This document shows, one piece after another, positions 15,562-20,794 of a DNA stretch of 32,018 nt. Position 1 is the stretch's first letter, and each line of letters starts with the position of its first letter. Source of the stretch: Neolewinella aurantiaca (GTDB lineage: Bacteria; Bacteroidota; Bacteroidia; Chitinophagales; Saprospiraceae). Both the position numbers and the translations under genes were made by a program. Location: assembly GCF_008014675.1 (NCBI RefSeq), contig NZ_VOXD01000047.1:1-32018 (forward strand), written 5' to 3'. The notes under the pieces were generated by a model that made no database searches, was not told the origin of the DNA, and saw only the letters and a program-made list of their open reading frames with translations.

Positions 15562-16671
15562 TTATTGGCGCATGGCGTAAATCGCGAAAGACCCGAGCCA
15601 GTGTCCGCCTTCGTAGCTGTCGCCAACCAGATTGGGCAGGGAGTAACTGGCGTGAGCGTTGGCCAGGTTTTCGAGATGACCGTACTGATCGGGGTACTGG
15701 CGGGCAAGGCCGTAGAGAACCCACGCCCGGCTGAAGTTGAGCCCGTCGAGGTGAACGAGTTTGCCGTCGGTTCGGTCGGAGACTTCGCCTACGGCGAGTT
15801 GGTAGCCGGGCTTGGTCAGGGGCGGCAGGAAATCAGCCAGCCAGGGGTGGAACTCGTCTGCGGGGAGCACCCGGCGCATAATGTCGATCTCTTCGAGGCA
15901 GGGGCTGAGGAAATCGTAGCCTCCGGGTTCCCAGCTGATGGGGCAGTCGGTATCGTCGAGGTAAAAGCGACGGGCGGTGGTGTTGATTTCCTGAAGGAGG
16001 GCGGCCTTGTCGGCCGCCAGCGCGTAGTCGTAGGCGAAGGCAAGGCCGAAGGCCGTGTTGGGGTGCTCGCCGGTGCGGATGGCGTAGTTCAGTTTGGGCA
16101 GAAAGTCGAGGTAGCGCGCGGCGATGAGGTCCGTCAGGGGTTGGAGGTTGGTGTGGAGTTCGCGTGCGAGGGGATCATCCCAGGTGAGCAGTTCTTCGTC
16201 GAGTTTGAGGAGCCAGGCCCAGCCGTAGGTGCGTTCGTAGCTTTTTTCGGTAGCGCGTTCGAAGTAAGCTACTTCGGCGGCGATGTTGGCGGGGGAGAGG
16301 TTTTGGGCGAGCATCTTACGGGCTTCGCCGGCGCGTTCCAGCGCGGGGAAATCCTTCAGCAGGGCGATGAGCGACCAGTGACCGTGAACGGCGCTGTGCC
16401 AGTCGAAACAACCATAAAATGCGGGGTGGAGTGCGCTTGGTTCCCCGAGGTCGTCTTTGCTGCCAACGGTCTGCCCCAGTTTGTTGGGGTATTCGTGCTG
16501 GATGCAGGAGAGCGGAAGATCAGCCAGGTTGTTGGCGGCCTTCAGGTCAAGCACGGGTTTGGGGGTTGGGGGCGTGGCTGTAACAGGCATGGCATCGTTT
16601 TCGGGCGCAGACGCAGGTTCAGAGCAGGTTGAAAGGAGCAGGGCAAGCAGGATGAACTGGAGGTACTTCAT
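15562..16671 (-). CDS. DUF2891 family lipoprotein
   Basis: A 369-residue protein with a lipoprotein signal (hydrophobic 5-14, lipobox LLSTC at about 12-16) and a Pro/Ala-rich linker to about 40. The body matches DUF2891: CIQHEYPN (about 56-63), HPAFYGCFDWHSAVHGHW (about 82-99), ERTYGWAWLLKLDEEL (about 145-160), GEHPNTAFGL (about 201-210), SWEPGGYDFLSPCLEE (about 245-260) and the C-terminal SYEGGHWLGSFA. Conserved His, Glu and Trp residues and an all-alpha look suggest a glycoside-hydrolase-like alpha/alpha barrel, but the activity is unknown to me. It likely faces the periplasm. It sits 27 bases upstream of pxpB on the same strand and may share its transcript; a TATCTTTC box lies four bases before its ATG. 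Confidence 0.9.
   Translation of the reverse strand: MKYLQFILLALLLSTCSEPASAPENDAMPVTATPPTPKPVLDLKAANNLADLPLSCIQHEYPNKLGQTVGSKDDLGEPSALHPAFYGCFDWHSAVHGHWSLIALLKDFPALERAGEARKMLAQNLSPANIAAEVAYFERATEKSYERTYGWAWLLKLDEELLTWDDPLARELHTNLQPLTDLIAARYLDFLPKLNYAIRTGEHPNTAFGLAFAYDYALAADKAALLQEINTTARRFYLDDTDCPISWEPGGYDFLSPCLEEIDIMRRVLPADEFHPWLADFLPPLTKPGYQLAVGEVSDRTDGKLVHLDGLNFSRAWVLYGLARQYPDQYGHLENLANAHASYSLPNLVGDSYEGGHWLGSFAIYAMRQ
16603..16620 (-). repeat. Dispersed motif variant inside DUF2891 gene
   Basis: Plus strand GGGCGCAGACGCAGGTTC, one change in the core. On the coding strand it encodes EPASAP in the non-conserved linker just after the lipobox. Confidence 0.4.
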
Positions 16672-16741
16672 TGGGGAAAGATACGGCGTTCAGCAGTGCG
16701 GACGAAGGTTAAATGGGGGGGGCGTAACCAGTTAAACCGAC

Positions 16742-16770
16742 TTTGCACCTGCGGCCGCGCCTGCACCTGC
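16742..16770 (+). repeat. Dispersed motif, full copy plus adjoining half copy
   Basis: TTTGCACCTGCGGCCGCGCC (16742-16761), core at 16745-16753, then a second GCACCTGC at 16763-16770. It lies about 12-40 bases past the stop of the minus-strand membrane protein gene ending at 16782. Confidence 0.65.
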
Positions 16771-16781
16771 TTGCGCAGCCT

Positions 16782-17549
16782 CTAGATGACAGCAAAAACA
16801 CCCACATAAATTATGAACGCAATTCCGGCGCCCACGGCTAGCGCAACGGTGAGGCCCTGTTGCGAAACGCCGAATTTGCTGCGCAGTTCGTTGCGCTGCA
16901 ACAGCCATATGGAAGCTATAGCGAGGCAGAGCAGAAGAAATGATTCTACTTGCAGCGAACCGACAACGATGTCTCTCAGCGAGAAACCCTGCTCGCTGAG
17001 CATGCGGAAGGAATATATTGTAGCACCAATGAAACTGGCGATCGTATAGGCCGCAATCCCTGCGGTAAACTGGTACCCGATTCGCTTACCCAGCCAGAGG
17101 GCTGCCAAAACTGCAAGCTGTAAAACAGTGCTAAGAAGAGAAACAATAAGGGTGGCATCGACTCCGCGGGATTGACCGCTGAAATGAAACTTTATGTAAT
17201 CGTACTGGCTGTAAATCGCGATAAGGACCATCGCTGCAGAAACAAGCAGCAGCCATTGGAAATAAGGCCGGCCGGTTTCGGTTTCCTGAACCGGATTGTC
17301 CGCCCAGTCAATTACATCGTCGGGCTTTTTCGTGGTTGCGGGGCGCGCGAGACCCGTTACCATTTTCCCAACCTTACTAAATGGCCTGGAGACCTTTTGG
17401 GGGGCGAAATCATCGTCGTTCAGCCCCCGCCGTTCAATTTCTGCGGTTGCGGCGACAACCGCTTCGGGGGCGTATTTTTCTGCTTCCCTGACGATCTCAA
17501 ATAAGCGTGCATCAGGATAAGCCTTAGTGCGTTGGGCAAAATTGGCCAT
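16782..17549 (-). CDS. Multi-spanning membrane protein, unknown function
   Basis: A 255-residue protein. Residues 1-45 form a soluble helical head (KAYPDARLFEIVREAEKYAPEAV) that resembles a short regulatory helix hairpin seen at the N-terminus of several Bacteroidota membrane proteins. A charged linker follows (to about 80). About five hydrophobic segments come next: roughly 85-107, 125-145, 150-172, 190-210 and 230-253. No catalytic motif is visible and I do not recognise a named family. ATG at 17547-17549 is preferred over one nine codons upstream because it leaves room for the divergent promoter. It is transcribed away from the LURP-one-like gene. Confidence 0.75.
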   Translation of the reverse strand: MANFAQRTKAYPDARLFEIVREAEKYAPEAVVAATAEIERRGLNDDDFAPQKVSRPFSKVGKMVTGLARPATTKKPDDVIDWADNPVQETETGRPYFQWLLLVSAAMVLIAIYSQYDYIKFHFSGQSRGVDATLIVSLLSTVLQLAVLAALWLGKRIGYQFTAGIAAYTIASFIGATIYSFRMLSEQGFSLRDIVVGSLQVESFLLLCLAIASIWLLQRNELRSKFGVSQQGLTVALAVGAGIAFIIYVGVFAVI

Positions 17550-17572
17550 GTCAGGGTGGATAGGTGAGAAGA

Positions 17573-17592
17573 CCAAGATATGACTATCTTCG
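17573..17592. promoter_or_regulatory. Back-to-back -7 elements in an inverted repeat
   Basis: AAGATA-TGAC-TATCTT (17575-17590) is a perfect inverted repeat. Read outwards it gives TATCTTGG toward the membrane protein gene and TATCTTCG toward the LURP-one-like gene, each one mismatch from TAnnTTTG. Starts follow 23 and 24 bases away. Confidence 0.5.
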
Positions 17593-17616
17593 CTTATAAT
17601 CCAATCCTTTGTACCC

Positions 17617-18213
17617 TTGAAGAACCTAAATTACCCACTTACCCTCAAGTTTAAAGTCGCGGTCATCAACCCGCAGTTTTCTGTAGCTGATGAAATGGAA
17701 CGCCCCGTCGCATTCGTGAAGCAAAAAGCGTTTAAGCTCAAAGAAGACATCTCGGTTTATAAATCTGCCGAGCAAAGTAACCTGCTTTACAAGATAAAAG
17801 CCGACCGCTGGCTCGATTACAACGCCAGCTACAGTTTTTTGGACAGCAGCGGTAAAGAATCCGGCCGACTGGTGCGCAAAGGCGCCCGCTCGCTGTGGAA
17901 GGCAGAATATGAACTGTACGACGAAAACGGTAAGCAGGACCTCCTGATTCAGGAAGACAACCCGTGGGTGAGGGTCGCCGATAATTTTCTGGGGGAAATT
18001 CCCTTTTTGGGCTTGCTGACGGGCTACCTCTTTAACCCCACCTACAATATCACCCGCCCCGACGGAACCCAGGTTGCTACGTTCAGAAAGAAGCCGGACC
18101 TGGTGAGCCGCGCGTTCACCCTCGAGAAAAATGCCGCCTTCGAAGAAGGGGAGGAGACCCGTTTGGTGCTCGGCGTAATGATGATGGTCTTTTTGGAACG
18201 CGCCCGCGGGTAA
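17617..18213 (+). CDS. LURP-one-related / phospholipid scramblase-like protein
   Basis: A 198-residue protein whose strands fit the LURP-one/Tubby-C-like fold. It opens with NYPLTLKFKVAV, followed by FSVADEMERPVAFVKQKAFKLKEDISVY (about 21-48, described in part), which is the typical 'default membrane-facing barrel' opening, then repeated beta hairpins and the turn ADNFLGEIPFLGLLTGYLFNPTYNITRPDG (about 113-142, in part). The C-terminal segment (LVLGVMMMVFLER) is hydrophobic, like the central helix of scramblase folds. Activity is unknown; lipid or cell-envelope association is inferred. The start is TTG at 17617-17619, giving the family-like NYPL start; the next ATG (17692) would remove the first strand. 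Confidence 0.8.
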   Translation: MKNLNYPLTLKFKVAVINPQFSVADEMERPVAFVKQKAFKLKEDISVYKSAEQSNLLYKIKADRWLDYNASYSFLDSSGKESGRLVRKGARSLWKAEYELYDENGKQDLLIQEDNPWVRVADNFLGEIPFLGLLTGYLFNPTYNITRPDGTQVATFRKKPDLVSRAFTLEKNAAFEEGEETRLVLGVMMMVFLERARG

Positions 18214-18231
18214 GACCAGCAAGCAACAGAA

Positions 18232-18293
18232 AACGCCGAAGTGCTATACTCCCCCCCGTGTGACCGAGGGGAGTATACGTGCACTCCGGCGTT
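18232..18293. terminator. Bidirectional terminator between convergent genes
   Basis: A long inverted repeat: AACGCCGAAGTGC + TATACTCCCC on the left pairs with GGGGAGTATA + CGTGCACTCCGGCGTT on the right, with a three-base bulge and one mismatch. It lies between the LURP-one-like gene (18 bases from its stop) and the CBS gene (24 bases from its stop). Confidence 0.85.
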
Positions 18294-18317
18294 ACGAAAT
18301 TGATGATCGACGTTTTT

Positions 18318-18731
18318 TTAGTACTGATCAATCAGGTACTTCACCAGGTCCGTAGTTGTCACGATGCCCACCAGTTTGCCAGCGTCGGTGACCGGAAGGG
18401 CGTGAAACTCATTGCTAGAGAGAATAGTGGCTACGTCGAGAATAGTATCGTCTTTTTTAACCGTAACGAGGTCTTTGGTCATTACCTGCTCGATGGACAG
18501 CGAGTCGTACATCGCTGAAGTGAGGTTGTCTCCCTCTACGGTATTGATGAAGCTGATTTTCTGGAGATCAGTCTTGCTCAGCATCCCGATGACCTTGTCG
18601 CCGGAAACCACGGGTACGTGCCGGATGTGCTGGTCTTTGATGGCGGTGTCCACCTCGCGGAGGCTTTGGGTAAGGTTGACGGAAATGACGTCGGAGGACA
18701 TGATCTGAGATACAGGAGCGCGCTTTTTCAC
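18318..18731 (-). CDS. Two-CBS-domain protein
   Basis: A 137-residue protein made of a CBS pair: CBS1 about 7-63 (VSQIMSSDVISVNLTQSLREV ... HVPVVSGDKVIGMLSKTDLQK, in part) and CBS2 about 80-137 (IEQVMTKDLVTVKKDDTILDV ... HALPVTDAGKLVGIVTTTDL). Stand-alone CBS pairs (Bateman modules) bind adenine nucleotides or S-adenosylmethionine and regulate a partner; the partner here is unknown. The length is standard for a complete stand-alone CBS pair. The start is GTG at 18729-18731, giving MKKRAPVSQIM. It converges on the LURP-one-like gene and diverges from msrB. Confidence 0.9.
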   Translation of the reverse strand: MKKRAPVSQIMSSDVISVNLTQSLREVDTAIKDQHIRHVPVVSGDKVIGMLSKTDLQKISFINTVEGDNLTSAMYDSLSIEQVMTKDLVTVKKDDTILDVATILSSNEFHALPVTDAGKLVGIVTTTDLVKYLIDQY

Positions 18732-18926
18732 AATAGTATGTTTAGTGGTTAATGATGTTGAAGGCTATGTGTTTTAACCCTCTTGCACCAGCAAAATTAG
18801 GCGGCAGGGCGCCCGGCGAAGGTGACGTAAATCATGTTGGCCGTTGCGTAATATCAGCGTCTGCATCGGTTCAACTGCCCGTAAAGGTGATGTCATCCGA
18901 CATTTTGCCTTGCGCTGCCCAACCTG

Positions 18927-18942
18927 CAGCGCTACAGCGCTG
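18927..18942. promoter_or_regulatory. Perfect inverted repeat upstream of msrB
   Basis: CAGCGCT-AC-AGCGCTG lies 21 bases before the msrB start. The two-base spacer is too short for a good RNA hairpin, so a protein binding site is possible. No regulator can be named. Confidence 0.3.
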
Positions 18943-18963
18943 TTTTGTGATAAAACCGAAGTT

Positions 18964-19539
18964 ATGCGTCTCTTGTCCTTATTCCTTATCTGCTTTTTAA
19001 TAGGTGCCTCTGCCTGCAACTCGCAGTCTAAAATTCAAACATCCACTTCTGAGGTAAAGGCCACCGTCAACGACGCCACGCCCGACTATAAATACAATCC
19101 GCCCGCCGAAGAGGGGGTGATCGAAAAAATTGAACAACCAGAAAGCTACTGGAAGGAAGTACTAAGCCCGCAGGCTTACAATGTTTTGCGCGAAGACGGT
19201 ACCGAGCGCTCTTTCACCAGCCCGCTGAACGACGAAAAACGAGCCGGTATCTTCACCTGTGCGGCTTGTGGTCTCCCGCTTTTCGCTTCAGGGACTAAAT
19301 TCAAATCCGGTACCGGATGGCCTAGTTTTTACGAACCGATCAATAATGCTTACGTCCAGCAGGATGTAGATAACCGCTACGGGATGCGCCGCGTCGAGGT
19401 GTCGTGCGCCCGTTGTGGCGGCCACCAGGGGCATGTTTTCCCCGACGGACCCAAGCCAACCGGTTTGCGGTACTGCATCAACGGCGTAGCCCTGAATTTT
19501 GTCCCGATGGAAGATTTTCCGCAGGCCGGCAAGCAGTAA
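18964..19539 (+). CDS. msrB: Peptide-methionine (R)-S-oxide reductase, lipoprotein form
   Basis: MsrB reduces methionine-R-sulfoxide in proteins. This 191-residue form has a lipoprotein signal (1-18, lipobox GASAC), so it repairs envelope proteins. The catalytic domain spans about 60-182: zinc cysteines C99/C102 (CAAC) and C148/C151 (CARC), the SGTGWPSFYEP loop, GHVFPDGPKPTGLRYCINGVAL, and the catalytic cysteine C171 in RYCIN. No MsrA domain is fused or adjacent. The ATG at 18964 gives the signal peptide directly; an in-frame ATG at 18844 would place 40 residues before it. A 225-base gap with the tRNA promoter follows. Confidence 0.93.
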   Translation: MRLLSLFLICFLIGASACNSQSKIQTSTSEVKATVNDATPDYKYNPPAEEGVIEKIEQPESYWKEVLSPQAYNVLREDGTERSFTSPLNDEKRAGIFTCAACGLPLFASGTKFKSGTGWPSFYEPINNAYVQQDVDNRYGMRRVEVSCARCGGHQGHVFPDGPKPTGLRYCINGVALNFVPMEDFPQAGKQ

Positions 19540-19619
19540 GGTCGTCCACTCTTTCAGGCAAATCCGGGCGGCAAAGTCCGGCCTAAGTGCCGTGATAATC
19601 ATTCATAAGGCTGTAGAAG

Positions 19620-19650
19620 TTTGCCCCTCCGGGAAAGCAACTTATATTTG
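19620..19650 (+). promoter_or_regulatory. Near-perfect promoter of tRNA-Arg
   Basis: TTTG (19620-19623), 19 bases, then TATATTTG (19643-19650): the full Bacteroidota housekeeping consensus. Transcription should begin near 19655, leaving a leader of roughly 110 bases before the tRNA. Confidence 0.75.
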
Positions 19651-19763
19651 CGCTCGCTGGTTAGCGAAGTGACCTGTTTGTTGGTACCCAAACGCCAACA
19701 TCCGGGCCGCGTCGTGAAGCTTTGTCTGGTCAACTGCGGTGACCGGGTCAGCTGTAATCATCG

Positions 19764-19835
19764 GCCCCCATAGTTAAAGGGATATAACGTTGGTTTCCTA
19801 AACCGAAAGTCCAAGTTCGAGTCTTGGTGGGGGCA
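19764..19835 (+). tRNA. tRNA-Arg (anticodon CCU)
   Basis: A 72-base cloverleaf. Acceptor GCCCCCA pairs with TGGGGGC; the D arm is GTTA/TAAC; the anticodon stem is TTGGT/ACCGA with loop TTCCTAA, giving anticodon CCU at 19797-19799; a four-base variable loop follows; the T arm is CCAAG-TTCGAGT-CTTGG. The discriminator base is A and the 3' CCA is not encoded (CAC follows). It reads AGG arginine codons. Its 3' side opens onto an AT-richer tract, the classic side for integration of mobile elements, though I found no repeat of the tRNA 3' end nearby. Confidence 0.93.
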
Positions 19836-19873
19836 CACTTAAAGAACACAACTAAAATCATAGGGTAAGGATA

Positions 19874-19906
19874 TTTGTTCCTGCTTTATGATGGATCTTA
19901 CGTTTG
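19874..19906 (+). promoter_or_regulatory. Promoter-like sequence in the AT-rich tract
   Basis: TTTG (19874-19877), 21 bases, then TACGTTTG (19899-19906), a full match to TAnnTTTG. A 36-codon reading frame begins 14 bases after it. Confidence 0.45.
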
Positions 19907-19919
19907 AGCCTATTACCCC

Positions 19920-20030
19920 ATGAAGAACAAAAACATCATTCACCGGATAATTGATGATTGTCCGGTTGATCATCTTTCTTTGGCTGTCAACTCAGAGTAT
20001 CGCATAATTGCGGCTATCAGGACTCCCTGA
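19920..20030 (+). CDS. Possible small protein of 36 residues
   Basis: ATG at 19920 opens a 36-codon frame starting MKNKNIIHRIIDDCPVDHLS and ending IIAAIRTP. It has a promoter-like sequence directly upstream and a plausible mix of residues. I recognise no family. It could instead be the remnant of a longer gene, given its position in the AT-rich tract behind the tRNA. Confidence 0.3.
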   Translation: MKNKNIIHRIIDDCPVDHLSLAVNSEYRIIAAIRTP

Positions 20031-20090
20031 AAAAGACTCTCAACATTGAACATTGTTAGTGACCTCATTACGTGTTCATAGCGGTTTCGG

Positions 20091-20240
20091 CTATAAATAC
20101 TCGAGTACCTTATGCACTTGCTCAATCAACACAGTTGTAGTGCTCTCCGTCATCTTTTTTACCAGGCCAAATACCAGTTCATAACAGTACCGTGGCGTAT
20201 CGAATGATGTGATGAGACAGAAAAGTATTGAATGGCTCCC
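20091..20240 (-). pseudogene. Possible gene remnant, open frame without start
   Basis: A 49-codon stop-to-stop frame reads like protein: its middle is TPRYCYELVFGLVKKM and it ends QVHKVLEYL, an amphipathic helical pattern. It has no usable start before its only ATG at 20151-20153, which would leave 20 residues. It may be the tail of a decayed gene; chance is not excluded. Between it and 20299 I see nothing else. Confidence 0.25.
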
Positions 20241-20299
20241 CTATTTTAATTTTTAGTTGTGCGATCTAGCGCGGCTGTTTCACTAAATCCATATGTCTT

Positions 20300-20671
20300 A
20301 TGCATTTTAATTCCTTATTACCCATTTTGCGCCGCAGCGGTGCTTTAGTGCTGGCGCTGTCCATCACGATCAGTAGTTTCACGTCCTGCATGACTACTAA
20401 AACTCCTGTTGGTGAGTTCCAGCAACAACGAGGAGAGGTTTACAAATACGGCAAAGGCAAACAACTATGGTTGTTTGGAGGCTTGTTGCCTATTGGGCGG
20501 ACGAATGTCAATACACCTGATCACGGGAACTGCGAGGTGGTAACACGCTACACTTTTGGCGATGTACTCATCAACGTTGCTACACTCGGCATTCTACACA
20601 CCTATACTATAAAGGTGAACGCTAAAAGAACCCCACGGACTTCTACTAATCCTACTACAAGCGGTAACTAG
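20300..20671 (+). CDS. Small lipoprotein, resembling the Bor family
   Basis: A 123-residue protein with a lipoprotein signal (hydrophobic about 14-28, lipobox FTSC near residue 30). The mature part has LWLFGGLLPIGRTNVNTP (about 56-73), VVTRYTFGDVLINVATLGILHTYTIKV (about 81-107, in part) and a Thr/Ser-rich tail. The pattern 'W-GG-P ... TF-D-L-N-TLGI-TYT-V' recalls the Bor/YrbI-like phage serum-resistance lipoproteins and their chromosomal relatives; the match is by eye and weak. It is probably a surface or periplasmic outer membrane lipoprotein. The coding region is AT-richer than flanking genes. A strong terminator follows eight bases after the stop. Confidence 0.6.
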   Translation: MHFNSLLPILRRSGALVLALSITISSFTSCMTTKTPVGEFQQQRGEVYKYGKGKQLWLFGGLLPIGRTNVNTPDHGNCEVVTRYTFGDVLINVATLGILHTYTIKVNAKRTPRTSTNPTTSGN

Positions 20672-20678
20672 ATAAACG

Positions 20679-20713
20679 AAGCCGGGCAATGACAAAGTCT
20701 CTTTGCCCGGCTT
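20679..20713. terminator. Bidirectional terminator
   Basis: AAGCCGGGCAA pairs with TTGCCCGGCTT (11 perfect base pairs, 13-base loop), followed by TTCCCC. It separates the convergent small lipoprotein and FAD/Fe-S genes. Confidence 0.85.
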
Positions 20714-20729
20714 TCCCCTAAACCATCGC

Positions 20730-20750
20730 CACACCTGCGCTGCGCGCCCA
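20730..20750 (+). repeat. Dispersed motif variant
   Basis: ACACCTGCGCTGCGCGCCC at 20731-20749, differing from the core only in its first base. It lies 17 bases after the terminator and about 45 bases past the stop of the FAD/Fe-S gene. Confidence 0.5.
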
Positions 20751-20794
20751 AAACGCCCATCCATCCGCAGTGTTGTGGTTCCCGGAAACCAAAA

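Noticed and set aside
15547..16632. A 361-codon plus-strand frame opposite the DUF2891 gene
   Set aside because: The minus-strand product has clear DUF2891 motifs and a lipobox; the plus frame is Val/Gly/Glu-rich with no family look.
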